A program made the translations under genes and the position numbers. The notes beneath the pieces were generated by a model, which did not search any database, was not told the origin of the DNA, and worked only from the letters and a program-made list of their open reading frames with translations. A stretch of 64,000 nucleotides of DNA, from assembly GCF_001463765.1 (NCBI RefSeq), contig NZ_BBWK01000002.1, forward strand, positions 1-64,000. Reading direction: 5' to 3'. Shown here piece after piece: positions 26,792 through 39,429 of the stretch. The stretch comes from Aureimonas sp. AU4. Lineage in GTDB: Bacteria; Pseudomonadota; Alphaproteobacteria; Rhizobiales; Rhizobiaceae. How positions within the stretch are numbered: position 1 is the stretch's first letter; every line of letters starts with the position of its first letter.

Positions 26792-28576
26792 TCACACGAA
26801 GACGTCCACGATTTCGAAGCGTTCGACGTCGACCAAGCCCTCGTCCGAAAGGCGAAGCGCGGGAATGACGACGAGGCCCAGCAGAGAGTGTTGCATGTAG
26901 GCGTTGTTGAGCCGGCATCCGGCGGCGCGCATGGCGGCCAAGAGTTTCTCGACCTTCGCCGCGACCACCTCCGCGCGCTCGGTCGACATGAGGCCAGCCA
27001 CCGGGAGTTCGACCAGCGCCTCCTCGCAACCCTCGCGAAAGAACACGACACCGCCGCCGATCTCCCCAAGCCGATTGGCGGCCATCGCCATATCGTCGGC
27101 GCTCGTGCCCACGACGATCATGTGGTGGCTGTCATGGGCGACGGTCGATGCCAGGGCGCAGGGCACGTCGTAGCCGAAGCCCGAGACGAAGGCGTTGACT
27201 ACGTTACCCGTCGCGCGGTGGCGCTCGACCAGCGCGATGCGGCAGACATCCTGATCCGCATCGCCAGGAACCTTGCCGTCGACGACCGGAAGGCGTCGGC
27301 GAAGATGTTCGGTCGGCGCTTGGTTCTCGATGACGCCGATGACGCGGGCCTCGACATCGTTGCGACCCTGCGGCGCGGACAGCTCGAAATCCGACGCCGA
27401 AAGCTCGCGGCCGAGGTGGACGGTGCGCATCGCCTTGTCGGGGTAGCGATAGGCCGGCATGTCGGCCAACAACTGAGCACCTTCGGCAAGGAGAATGCCG
27501 CGAGCGTAAACCGCGTCGATCGTCAGTTCGGCAAGCTGCGAGACGAGAAGGAAATCGGCCCGTCGGCCGGGCGCGATCGATCCGATCTCGCGCTCGAGCC
27601 CGAAATGCTCCGCCGTATTGAGGGTCGCCATTTGAATTGCAGTGATAGGCCTCAAGCCTTGCCGGATCGCGTGGCGCACCACACGGTCCATGTGGCCGTC
27701 GGCGATGAGCGTTCCCGAATGGCAGTCGTCGGTGCAGAGAATAAAGTTGCGCGGGTCGAGCCCCTGCTCCGTGACCGCGCGAATCTGCTCCGCCACGTCG
27801 TACCATGCCGAACCCAGGCGGAGCATCGCCTTCATGCCCTGGCGGACACGCGCGATCGCGTCTCCGGCCCTTGTGCCCTCATGGTCGTCCTGCGGTCCCC
27901 CGGCCGCATATCCGTGAAACGCGCGCCCGAGGTCGGGCGAGGCGTAGTGGCCTCCGACGACCCGTCCGGCAGCCCGCGTGGCGGCGATCGCGCCGACCAT
28001 GACGGGATCGTTGGCCGCAACGCCGGGAAAGTTCATGACCTCGCCGAGACCGATCATTCCCGGCCAGCGCATCGCCTCCTCGACCTCCGCGACGCCGATC
28101 CGCGCACCGGCATTCTCGAGACCCGGCGCCGAGGGCACACAGCTCGGCATCTGCGTCCAGACATTGATCGGCTGCGCCAGCGCCTCGTCGTGCATGAGGC
28201 GAACGCCCGGCAGTCCGAGGACGTTCGCGATCTCATGAGGGTCTATGAACATGGAGGTCGTGCCATGCGGGATCACGGCACGGCAGAATTCCGTGACCGT
28301 GACCATGCCGCTTTCGACATGCATGTGGGCGTCGCACAAGCCGGGGACGACGTAACGTCCCGCAGCCTCGACGACGGTCGTCTCCGGTCCGATCGCGTGG
28401 CTCGCATCCGGTCCGCAATAGGCGAAACGTCCATGAGCCACCGCGATGTCGGTGCCCGGAATGATCTCACCGGAGTGGACGTTGACCCAGCGGGCGCCTC
28501 GCACGACGAGGTCGGCAGGTGCGCGACCCATGGCGACATCGACCAGAAAGCTAGCCACTTCGTGGAACGCACGCAT
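26792..28576 (-). CDS. ade: Adenine deaminase
   Basis: A 594-residue amidohydrolase that deaminates adenine to hypoxanthine in purine salvage. Metal ligands appear in VVPGLCDAHMHVES, the HYASPDLGRAFHGY region and FILCTDDCHSGTL. The C-terminal half (VAHDSHHMIVVGTSADDMAMA and later AGCRLNNAYMQHSLLGLVVIPALRLSDEG) is characteristic of Ade rather than other amidohydrolases. A TTG seven codons upstream is an alternative start. It lies downstream of tRNA-Leu, on the opposite strand. Confidence 0.94.
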   Translation of the reverse strand: MRAFHEVASFLVDVAMGRAPADLVVRGARWVNVHSGEIIPGTDIAVAHGRFAYCGPDASHAIGPETTVVEAAGRYVVPGLCDAHMHVESGMVTVTEFCRAVIPHGTTSMFIDPHEIANVLGLPGVRLMHDEALAQPINVWTQMPSCVPSAPGLENAGARIGVAEVEEAMRWPGMIGLGEVMNFPGVAANDPVMVGAIAATRAAGRVVGGHYASPDLGRAFHGYAAGGPQDDHEGTRAGDAIARVRQGMKAMLRLGSAWYDVAEQIRAVTEQGLDPRNFILCTDDCHSGTLIADGHMDRVVRHAIRQGLRPITAIQMATLNTAEHFGLEREIGSIAPGRRADFLLVSQLAELTIDAVYARGILLAEGAQLLADMPAYRYPDKAMRTVHLGRELSASDFELSAPQGRNDVEARVIGVIENQAPTEHLRRRLPVVDGKVPGDADQDVCRIALVERHRATGNVVNAFVSGFGYDVPCALASTVAHDSHHMIVVGTSADDMAMAANRLGEIGGGVVFFREGCEEALVELPVAGLMSTERAEVVAAKVEKLLAAMRAAGCRLNNAYMQHSLLGLVVIPALRLSDEGLVDVERFEIVDVFV

Positions 28577-28731
28577 TTCAGACCCCGTCGATTTCAAGCC
28601 GCCATCTGTGACTTACACGAGCGCTCGTCGCCACGCATCTGCGGCAGAGGCGCCGTTGGGATTGAGGCAGCGGTGGCGGCGAGGTATGAGAAAAGGGTCG
28701 GAGCACGCCCGCGCAGGGCACCGACGTCGAT

Positions 28732-28816
28732 GCGGGCTTGGCGGAACGGTAGACGCAAGCGACTTAAAATCGCTCGAGCTTGTCTCGTGCGGGTTCGAGT
28801 CCCGCAGCCCGTACCA
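28732..28816 (+). tRNA. tRNA-Leu (TAA)
   Basis: The acceptor stem GCGGGCT pairs with AGCCCGT (first pair G-T). The anticodon loop CTTAAAA gives TAA. A long variable arm follows (about TCGAGCTTGTCTCGT), then T-arm CGGGTTCGAGTCCCG, and CCA is encoded. Confidence 0.96.
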
Positions 28817-29034
28817 TCATTTCAGAATTGAAATATCCGTGCCACAGACGAGACTATTGTCTGAGGACATAGCGGGCGGGCGAGTTGTATTCGCAAGTGC
28901 GCCTTCGCGTGCCTTCATCAATATTTCATTAAGACTCGACCATTTTTTCGGTTTCGTCGTTGCGCGGCGGACGTCGCCGTGATCCACTCCACATATCAAC
29001 GGGCATCATGCGGAAGATCGAGGAGGGCCTCCTC

Positions 29035-29232
29035 ATGTCGCAGCATAGTCGTGTCGAGACGATCCCCTTCCCGGAGCCGGTCGGCTGGCTCGAGATGGAT
29101 GACCGTCGCGTTCATCGGCTCCTGGCACGTCTCCAGTCCACGAACCGCGCGCTTGATGATCTGCGCGAAGCGCTGGAGGCGGACGAGAGCACCAGGTCGG
29201 CTGAGACCGCCGCTTGGGCGGAACCTGCCTGA
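29035..29232 (+). CDS. Small hypothetical protein of 65 residues
   Basis: A short acidic protein with no recognised family. The C-terminal half (RRVHRLLARLQSTNRALDDLREALEADE) looks like an amphipathic helix or short coiled coil. GAGGAGGG lies eight bases before the ATG, a good ribosome site; an in-frame ATG 27 bases upstream is also possible. The upstream 200 bases after tRNA-Leu are AT-richer than the rest of the window and hold no other gene. Confidence 0.55.
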   Translation: MSQHSRVETIPFPEPVGWLEMDDRRVHRLLARLQSTNRALDDLREALEADESTRSAETAAWAEPA

Positions 29233-29313
29233 ATTCTGGTCCTCACGTCGCGTCGTGTGAAAGATCGGCGGAAGCGGGCCGCGAGCGCGCCTGCCTCCGC
29301 CATTTGTCCAGCC

Positions 29314-29913
29314 TCAGGCCGTGAGCTTGCCTGCGATCTCGGCGATATGGCGTCCCTGGAAGCGTGCGCCGTCGAGTTCGACCTGGCTCGGCTGACGCGA
29401 TCCATCGCCGGCGGCGATCGTCGTGGCGCCGTAGGGCGAGCCGCCCGCGATGGCGTCGAGCGTCATCTGGCCTTGGAAGGCATAGGGCAGGCCGACGATC
29501 ACCAGACCATGGTGCAGAAGGGTCTTGTGGACGGAGAGGATCGTCGCCTCGTTGCCGCCGTGCTGGGTGGCCGAGGAGGCGAAGACGCCACCAACCTTGC
29601 CCACGAGTGCGCCCTTGGCCCAGAGGCCGCCGGTTCGATCCCAGAACGCTGCCATCTGCGAGGCCATGTTGCCGTAGCGCGTCGGGACGCCGACGATGAT
29701 CGCATCGTAGTTCGCGAGCTCGTCCGGCTGCGCCTCAGGGAACTCGTGATCTGTCTTGAAGTGGGCGGCCGCGACCACCGCGGGCGGCGCCGTCTCGGGC
29801 ACGCGCTTCACCTCGACATCCGCGCCGCCTTGGCGAGCGCCTTCGGCGACGGCGCGTGCCATCGTCTCGATGTGCCCGTAGCTCGAGTAGTAGAGTACCA
29901 GAACCTTAGCCAA
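29314..29913 (-). CDS. wrbA: NAD(P)H:quinone oxidoreductase, WrbA type
   Basis: A 199-residue FMN-binding quinone reductase that gives two-electron reduction of quinones. The flavodoxin-like start is [17 protein letters not shown]. Also seen are [30 protein letters not shown] and [11 protein letters not shown], all WrbA marks. The start is a TTG: it lies where homologues begin ([12 protein letters not shown]) and has GGAAGGAA at proper spacing. ATG codons further upstream give a non-conserved extension. Confidence 0.92.
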   Translation of the reverse strand: MAKVLVLYYSSYGHIETMARAVAEGARQGGADVEVKRVPETAPPAVVAAAHFKTDHEFPEAQPDELANYDAIIVGVPTRYGNMASQMAAFWDRTGGLWAKGALVGKVGGVFASSATQHGGNEATILSVHKTLLHHGLVIVGLPYAFQGQMTLDAIAGGSPYGATTIAAGDGSRQPSQVELDGARFQGRHIAEIAGKLTA

Positions 29914-30088
29914 GGCCGATTCCTTCCAGTTGGGAGTTCGTGATTGCGTGTCAGGCATAGAGCGCTGGAGCTGTCATGATAAAGGCGCCCTGCCCGCGAC
30001 GCACTGTCTCCTTCGCACGATCCCGCCGCTTGCCCGCCTCGGTCTCGACGCCACTTCCCGGCGAAACGAACGGAAGAAGGCGGGATCC

Positions 30089-30847
30089 ATGGCGGCGCAT
30101 GACGGAACGGCTGTGACAGCTGGCATGGTGGCGATCGGCGACGAGGTCTTGTCCGGTCGGACGAAAGACCGGAACATCGGACATCTGGCCAGCGTCCTGA
30201 CGCTTGCCGGCATCGACTTGACCGAGGTGCGCATCGTCGGCGACCGGCAGGATGCGATCGTAGAAGCGGTGAACGCGCTCCGGGGCCGATACGACTACGT
30301 TTTCACATCAGGGGGCATCGGCCCCACTCATGACGACATTACCGCCGACGCGATTGGCGCGGCGTTCGGCCGTCCCGTTGGAGAGGAGCCGAGAGCGGTC
30401 GAGCTCCTGGGCCGCTACTACGCCGGCCGCGATCTTGAGTTCACGCCGGCCCGACGGCGCATGACACGAATGCCCGCCGGATCGGAGCTCATCGCCAACC
30501 CGATCTCCACGGCGCCCGGCTTCCGGGTGGAGAACGTCATGGTGATGGCAGGCGTCCCTTCCATCTTCGCCGCCATGGTCGACAACGTCCTGCCGAACCT
30601 GCGGACCGGCGCCGTGATGCTCAGCGAGACCGTGTCCTGCCCCTTCGGCGAGGGCGAGATCGGCGACGCGCTGGCGGCGCTGCAGAAGGCGCATCCCGAC
30701 GTCGCAATCGGGTCCTACCCGAAGTTCGACGGGGAGCGCTATTCGACCGATCTCGTCGTCCGCTCCCGGGATCGCTCGCGCCTCGACACCGCTGCGGGTG
30801 CGATCCGGTCCATGCTTCGCGAGCGCGAGGACGCGCGTGGGGCCTGA
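30089..30847 (+). CDS. CinA N-terminal-like molybdopterin-binding domain protein
   Basis: A 252-residue protein of the MoaB/Mog-like family, as in the N-terminal half of CinA. The typical blocks are [37 protein letters not shown] and [24 protein letters not shown]. The C-terminal amidohydrolase domain of full CinA is absent, so this is the single-domain form (molybdopterin-binding or nucleotide-processing type). GAAGAAGG lies before the ATG. A short GC stem follows the gene. Confidence 0.88.
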   Translation: MAAHDGTAVTAGMVAIGDEVLSGRTKDRNIGHLASVLTLAGIDLTEVRIVGDRQDAIVEAVNALRGRYDYVFTSGGIGPTHDDITADAIGAAFGRPVGEEPRAVELLGRYYAGRDLEFTPARRRMTRMPAGSELIANPISTAPGFRVENVMVMAGVPSIFAAMVDNVLPNLRTGAVMLSETVSCPFGEGEIGDALAALQKAHPDVAIGSYPKFDGERYSTDLVVRSRDRSRLDTAAGAIRSMLREREDARGA

Positions 30848-30858
30848 CGCGACGTTGG

Positions 30859-30885
30859 CCCGCGCTTCGCGCGGGTCGGCCTTGT
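30859..30885 (+). terminator. Likely terminator after the CinA-like gene
   Basis: Seven-base stem CCCGCGC-TTC-GCGCGGG followed by a mixed tract with only scattered T. It sits between the CinA-like and xanthine phosphoribosyltransferase genes. The weak T-run lowers confidence. Confidence 0.4.
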
Positions 30886-30936
30886 TCGTTTGAAGGCGAC
30901 CGGCTATCGCGACCTCATCGTTTGAGGAGATCCGCG

Positions 30937-31434
30937 ATGTCGTCCGCCGAGAAGTCCTTCCCCGTGTCCTGGGAGCAGTTCCACCGCGACGCGCGCGCGC
31001 TCGCCTGGCGCCTGGCGGGGCAACGCGACGATTGGAAGGCGATCGTCTGCATCACGCGCGGCGGTCTCGTTCCGGCCGCGATCATCGCGCGAGAGCTCGG
31101 CACTCGGCTCATCGAGACGGTGTGTATCGCCTCGTATCACGACTACGATCGTCAGGGTGAGCTGCAGGTCCTCAAGGACATCGCGCCCAACCTGCGGGAC
31201 GACGACGGCGACGGCATCCTGATCGTCGATGACCTGACCGACACAGGCAAAACCGCAGCCCTCGTACGCGCCATGCTGCCGCGAGCGCACTTCGCGACCG
31301 TCTACGCCAAGCCCAAGGGTCGGCCGCTCGTCGATACCTTCATCACCGAGGTAAGCCAGGACACTTGGATCTATTTCCCGTGGGATCTCGGCCTCACGTT
31401 CCAGGCGCCGATCGGCAAGGGCTCGATCGGTTAA
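30937..31434 (+). CDS. gpt: Xanthine phosphoribosyltransferase
   Basis: A 165-residue purine phosphoribosyltransferase that salvages xanthine (and guanine) to the nucleotide. The PRPP loop is [17 protein letters not shown], and the early [18 protein letters not shown] and late DTWIYFPWD are typical of Gpt. The length is close to the E. coli enzyme. GAGGAG lies well placed before the ATG. It precedes a 378-base region that carries control signals for nrdJ. Confidence 0.93.
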   Translation: MSSAEKSFPVSWEQFHRDARALAWRLAGQRDDWKAIVCITRGGLVPAAIIARELGTRLIETVCIASYHDYDRQGELQVLKDIAPNLRDDDGDGILIVDDLTDTGKTAALVRAMLPRAHFATVYAKPKGRPLVDTFITEVSQDTWIYFPWDLGLTFQAPIGKGSIG

Positions 31435-31812
31435 GGGACGTTAACTATTTCCGAATCGGAACAGAGTCGGGAGGACTCTGTGGCGCCTCGTCGTCAAGCT
31501 GAAATGTCCGGTTCTACACAGCCGATACTGGTTGTGGAGAACCGCGATTCTTCTGGAACCCGTTGTGGGTCCGGGGAGTCTCTGCCTCGTGTCTGTTTTG
31601 TGTCACTTAACCAGCAGATAACCACGCAGCCTTACCTTGACACTCAGCTGCCCCATCTAGATGGTGTGATGGAGCACCCGCGTAGCCACTAAATATGGTG
31701 TCTGCGTTCCAGCAATCAGCGAATGAGTAGCGGCGAAGGAGCCCGCGCGTCCCTATATTGGGAACGGCGAAGCCTTGTCGTGCGAACTCGCATCGCCGTT
31801 CGGAGAATGTCC
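31435..31812. other. 378-base intergenic region with control signals for nrdJ
   Basis: No reading frame convinces me here. It holds a perfect eight-base hairpin just after gpt (ACAGAGTC at 31461, loop GGGAG, GACTCTGT to 31481) without a T-run. It also holds a -35-like CTTGAC at 31636-31641 and the two NrdR-box-like sites at 31654-31669 and 31686-31701. I looked for a B12 riboswitch and did not find the expected conserved boxes. Confidence 0.7.
31636..31701 (+). promoter_or_regulatory. nrdJ promoter with tandem NrdR boxes
   Basis: The downstream site CCACTAAATATGGTGT (31686-31701) matches the NrdR box acaCwAtATaTwGtgt at 13 of 16 positions. The upstream site CATCTAGATGGTGTGA (31654-31669) is weaker (about nine of the 13 core positions). 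They are separated by 16 bases, the spacing normal for tandem NrdR boxes. A perfect alphaproteobacterial -35 CTTGAC lies at 31636-31641, and CTAGAT at 31657-31662 could be the -10, though the 15-base gap is short. The upstream box covers that -10, as expected for repression. Confidence 0.6.
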
Positions 31813-35625
<3,813 letters not shown>

Positions 35626-35639
35626 TCCCAACGAAAAGG

Positions 35640-35674
35640 CCCCCGGAAGCGCGAGCTTCCGGGGGTTATTTATT
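35640..35674 (+). terminator. Rho-independent terminator of nrdJ
   Basis: An 11-base stem CCCCCGGAAGC with its complement, four-base loop GCGA, followed by TTATTTATT. It starts 15 bases after the nrdJ stop. Confidence 0.93.
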
Positions 35675-35982
35675 CCAAGCGTTTGTTCGCACTCAATCGT
35701 TTGCCTCGAGTTCGAGACTCACTCAGCCGTAGCTCGTGGCGGTAACCGTCACTCTACCTGCGTCGAAGCGGACGTGGAGGTCGTCGAGCCTCTGCGGACC
35801 GCAACGACGTCACCTATTGTGGGTCTTGCGAGTGCAGGCTTACATGATCGGCCCCTCAAGGGTGCTTGGATCTTCGGCTGACGACCGAGCTTGGGTGGAT
35901 AGGACCTTGTGCGGAAGGATGGATGGCGCGAGAAGGATCGCAATCCTATCTCCCGTTCTTTCCAATGCCCTGAGGTCCGCCG
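35675..35982. other. 308-base stretch without a gene
   Basis: Between the nrdJ terminator and prfC I see no plausible reading frame and no strong promoter match, inverted repeat or RNA structure. It presumably contains the prfC promoter and leader. Confidence 0.5.
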
Positions 35983-37614
35983 ATGAGCGCCCTGCCCGAC
36001 GCCACGCTCGCCACCACGCCTGCCCGATCCAAGCCCGACGGTTCTTTGTCGCGCCGCACTTTCGCGATCATCTCGCACCCGGACGCCGGCAAGACGACGC
36101 TGACCGAGAAGCTGCTTCTGGCCGGCGGCGCCATCAACATGGCCGGCGCGGTCAAGGCGCGCGGCGAGAACCGGCGCGCGCGTTCGGACTGGATGGAGAT
36201 CGAGCAGTCGCGCGGCATCTCGGTCACCTCGTCGGTCATGACCTTCGAGCGTGAAGGAATCACCTTCAACCTCCTCGACACGCCGGGCCACTCCGACTTC
36301 TCTGAGGACACGTACCGGACGCTCACAGCGGTCGACAGCGCGATCATGGTCGTGGACGTCGCCAAGGGTATCGAGTCCCAGACGCGAAAGCTCTTCGAGA
36401 TCTGTCGTTTGCGCGATATCCCGATTATCACCTTCGTCAACAAGGTGGACCGCGAGGGACGCGATCCCTTCGAGATTCTCGACGAGCTCGAGGCGGGCTT
36501 GGCGCTCTCGGTTTCCCCGCAGGTCTGGCCGGTCGGCATGGGATCGGATTTCCAGGGCTGCTTCGACCTCGAGACCAACGAGTTCCTGCATTCACGCCCG
36601 CGCGCAGCCGGCTCTTTCAACACCGTCACGCAGTTTTCGGGCGCGGACGACCCAGCACTTCATGCGATTTTGCCCGAACATGTCGCCGCCAAGTTCGCGG
36701 GCGAAGTCGAGCTCGCCCAAGCCGGTTACAGCGCCTTCGACGCCGAAGCCTATCGCCAGGGACACCTCACGCCTGTCGTTTTCGGCAGCGCGTTGCGGGA
36801 CTTCTCGGTGGATCAGCTCCTGAAGATCGTCGCGCGCTTTGCGCCGCCGCCCCGTCCGCAGCCCTCCGACAAGGGTGCGGTCGATCCACTGACGCAGTCG
36901 GTTTCGGCCTTCGTCTTCAAGGTCCAGGCCAACATGGACCCCAACCACCGGGATCGCGTGGCCTTCGTCCGCTTCTGCTCCGGCCACTTCAAGCGCGGCA
37001 TGAAGCTGAACCACGTGCGAAGCGGCAAGCCGCTCGCAGTCAACAATCCGATCTACTTCTTCGCGCAGGAGCGAGCGCTGACGGAGGAGGCGTTTGCGGG
37101 CGACGTCATCGGTATCCCGAACCATGGAACGCTCCGGGTCGGCGACACGCTGACCGAAGGCGAGACCTTCCGCTTCACCGGCCTGCCTTCCTTCGCGCCC
37201 GAGGTCATGCGTCGTGTCCGGCTCGAGGATACGATGAAGATGAAGCAGCTGCGGCGCGCCCTCGAGGATCTGGCGGAGGAGGGTCTGGTTCAGGTCTTCA
37301 AGCCGACGATCGGTTCGCAGTGGATCGTCGGCGTCGTCGGTCCGCTTCAGCTCGACGTCCTCGCATCGCGCGTGCGCAACGAGTACAAGACCGACATCAC
37401 CTTCGAGCCCGTTCCCTATGCGACCGCGCGCTGGATCTCGGCGGAGGACGAGCGTCTGGTGAAGACGTTCATGCAGGAAAACATCATGAGTTGCGCGATG
37501 GATCGCGACGAGCGTCCGGTCTTCCTGCCGAAGAACGACTGGGAATTGCGCTATGCGCGAGAGCGCAATTCCGGGCTTACCTTCGCCGAAACGCGCGAGA
37601 TCGTCGCGACCTGA
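35983..37614 (+). CDS. prfC: Peptide chain release factor 3
   Basis: A 543-residue GTPase that removes RF1/RF2 from ribosomes after termination. The G-domain motifs are present: G1 SHPDAGKTTL, G2 around SRGISVTSSVM, G3 DTPGHSDFSEDTYR and G4 FVNKVDREG. The later domain 3 part (IGSQWIVGVVGPLQLDVLASRVRNEY) is specific to RF3 rather than EF-G. Length is standard. Confidence 0.95.
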   Translation: MSALPDATLATTPARSKPDGSLSRRTFAIISHPDAGKTTLTEKLLLAGGAINMAGAVKARGENRRARSDWMEIEQSRGISVTSSVMTFEREGITFNLLDTPGHSDFSEDTYRTLTAVDSAIMVVDVAKGIESQTRKLFEICRLRDIPIITFVNKVDREGRDPFEILDELEAGLALSVSPQVWPVGMGSDFQGCFDLETNEFLHSRPRAAGSFNTVTQFSGADDPALHAILPEHVAAKFAGEVELAQAGYSAFDAEAYRQGHLTPVVFGSALRDFSVDQLLKIVARFAPPPRPQPSDKGAVDPLTQSVSAFVFKVQANMDPNHRDRVAFVRFCSGHFKRGMKLNHVRSGKPLAVNNPIYFFAQERALTEEAFAGDVIGIPNHGTLRVGDTLTEGETFRFTGLPSFAPEVMRRVRLEDTMKMKQLRRALEDLAEEGLVQVFKPTIGSQWIVGVVGPLQLDVLASRVRNEYKTDITFEPVPYATARWISAEDERLVKTFMQENIMSCAMDRDERPVFLPKNDWELRYARERNSGLTFAETREIVAT

Positions 37615-37717
37615 AGATGCTCCGGCCGGCGACGGTGCGTCTGCTGACGTGCGGTTGCGTTGCGGCGCCAACGGTTCCATGTCCCGCAGACCTCTAACGA
37701 GCCGTGGGAATCACGTC

Positions 37718-38296
37718 ATGCCAACCGTTGCCGTCCTTGTCGGCTCGCTGCGCCGAGAGTCGATCAACCGCAAGTTCGCGGAAGCTCTCGCCAAGCTTGC
37801 CGAAGGCCGACTGGAGTTCCGCTTTGTCGAACTCGGCGACCTTCCGATGTACAACGACGACCTCTGGCCAAATCCCCCGGAAGCGGTTTCCCGCTTCAAG
37901 CGCGAGGTCGAGACGGCCGATGCCGTCCTGTTCGTCACGCCGGAATACAACCGTTCCTTTCCCGCCGTTTTGAAGAACGCGATCGACTGGGGCACCCGGC
38001 CCTACGGCCAGAATTCCTTCTCCGCCAAGCCGGGCGGGCTCGTGGGGACCAGTCCCGGTTCGACCGGCACGTCGGCGGGGCAGAACCACCTCAAAAGCGT
38101 TCTCAACGTGGTCGACGTCGTCCTCATGGGTCAGCCGGAAGTCTACTTCACCTATCACGCTGAACAGTTCGCCGCCGACGGATCCGTTCAGGACGAGGCG
38201 GCGAAGGCGCTTCTCACCCGGTGGACCGATCGCTTCGTCGCCTGGATCGAGCGGACCTCCGAGCCCAAGACCAAGGCGCAGGCCGACGCAGCCTGA
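37718..38296 (+). CDS. NADPH-dependent FMN reductase family protein
   Basis: A 192-residue flavoprotein of the NADPH-dependent FMN reductase family (chromate/quinone reductase-like). The phosphate loop LVGSLRRESINRKFAEAL and the FVTPEYNRSFPAVLKNAIDWG motif, which holds FMN, are complete. It would reduce FMN, quinones or chromate in the cytoplasm. The ATG used lies where homologues begin; GGGAA is upstream. Convergent with the nicotinamidase gene. Confidence 0.9.
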   Translation: MPTVAVLVGSLRRESINRKFAEALAKLAEGRLEFRFVELGDLPMYNDDLWPNPPEAVSRFKREVETADAVLFVTPEYNRSFPAVLKNAIDWGTRPYGQNSFSAKPGGLVGTSPGSTGTSAGQNHLKSVLNVVDVVLMGQPEVYFTYHAEQFAADGSVQDEAAKALLTRWTDRFVAWIERTSEPKTKAQADAA

Positions 38297-38302
38297 CTCA
38301 CG

Positions 38303-38929
38303 TCACGCCTCGCCATCCGCCACGCTTCTGCGGCGTATGCCGACGGCATGCATGCGGCTCCAGGCGACGTCGAGCGAACCGTTGAGATCGATAGCCCGGC
38401 AGGCGTCGTCGATGACCTCGACGTCGAACCCTGCTTCCCTGGCATCGAGGGCCGTCCAGCTCACGCAGAAGTCGGTCGCCAAGCCGCAGACGGCGACCGA
38501 GTTCACTTCGCGCTCGCGCAGATATCCGGCCAGCCCGGTGCTGGTCCGCCGATCCGCCTCGCGCAGGCCCGAGTAGCTGTCCACCTGACGGCCCCAACCC
38601 TTGCGGATCACAGCCTGGACCGGATCGAGGTCGAGATCGGCATGGAACGCCGCGCCGGTCGTTCCCTGGACGCAGTGGTCCGGCCACAATACCTGTTCAC
38701 CATAGGGTAGTCGGATCGAGCTGAACGGCGCGGCGCCGTGCGTCGATGCGAAGGAGATGTGCCCGCTGGGGTGCCAGTCCTGCGTGGCGACGACGACATC
38801 GAAACCTGGCATCAGTCGGTTGATGACGGGCACGACGACGTGGCCATCCGCGACCGCAAGCGCGCCGCCGGGACAGAAGTCGTTCTGGACATCGACGACG
38901 ATCAGTGCCGTTCTCGTGCTCGCAACCAT
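38303..38929 (-). CDS. pncA: Nicotinamidase
   Basis: A 208-residue enzyme turning nicotinamide to nicotinate in NAD salvage. The catalytic triad is D13 (VVDVQNDF), K110 (VIRKGWG) and C155 (GLATDFCVSWTA). Metal ligands D51, H53 and H57 lie in QDWHPSGH. The LWPDHCVQGTTGA motif is typical. It may also act on pyrazinamide, as family members do. Confidence 0.95.
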   Translation of the reverse strand: MVASTRTALIVVDVQNDFCPGGALAVADGHVVVPVINRLMPGFDVVVATQDWHPSGHISFASTHGAAPFSSIRLPYGEQVLWPDHCVQGTTGAAFHADLDLDPVQAVIRKGWGRQVDSYSGLREADRRTSTGLAGYLREREVNSVAVCGLATDFCVSWTALDAREAGFDVEVIDDACRAIDLNGSLDVAWSRMHAVGIRRRSVADGEA

Positions 38930-39003
38930 CGCCCCTACTCCTTTGATTGCCGATGCCGCGACGTTAGTTCAAGCGGAACAGCAAGTCAGCCGAGGGCCGT
39001 TCC

Positions 39004-39426
39004 ATGCGGCATGGACTTTCGATCGCCGCCGTCTTGATCCTGCAACTGATGGGAGCGAACGCCATGGCCGCACAGCTCGATGACGTGCGCTGGCAGCAGC
39101 GCGTGCTCCTGCTGTTTGGGGACTCAAAGGAGACGCAGAAGCACTGGAACCGGTTCGCGGGTGATGTGCAGGCACTCCGCGAACGGCAGCTCCTCGTCAT
39201 GACGCTGGATGACGATGTGGAAGTCCTGGCAGGCCGCGCGCCGGAGCCGCTTCCCGAAACGCGAGACCTGCAGCGTCTCTATAACGTCGCGCCCGGCACG
39301 CCGTTCGTGGCCGTACTGATCGGGCTCGACGGCGGCGAGAAATGGCGTTCGGTGGAACCCTTCGTCCCCGAGCGCCTGTTCGGCATCATAGACGCGATGC
39401 CGATGAGGCGAGCCGGTTCGAAGTGA
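39004..39426 (+). CDS. DUF4174 domain secreted protein
   Basis: A 140-residue protein with a signal peptide (LSIAAVLILQLMGANAMAA) and a thioredoxin-fold-like DUF4174 domain: LDDVRWQQRVLLLFGDS, then LMTLDDDVEVL-like VMTLDDDVEVL and FVAVLIGLDGGEKWRS. No Cys remains, so it cannot be a redox thioredoxin. Function unknown. It is divergent from pncA, with 74 bases between, and convergent with the PPK2 gene. Confidence 0.82.
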   Translation: MRHGLSIAAVLILQLMGANAMAAQLDDVRWQQRVLLLFGDSKETQKHWNRFAGDVQALRERQLLVMTLDDDVEVLAGRAPEPLPETRDLQRLYNVAPGTPFVAVLIGLDGGEKWRSVEPFVPERLFGIIDAMPMRRAGSK

Positions 39427-39429
39427 CCA

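Noticed and set aside
26888-28831. A 647-codon frame opposite adenine deaminase, running through tRNA-Leu
   Set aside because: It reads through a tRNA and opposes a clear enzyme gene.
28817-29034. Integrated element or attachment site next to tRNA-Leu
   Set aside because: The stretch is AT-richer, but no integrase or repeated tRNA end is present, and normal chromosomal genes follow directly.
31435-31812. Cobalamin riboswitch before nrdJ
   Set aside because: The enzyme uses B12, so I looked, but the conserved B12-box and core pairings are not visible.
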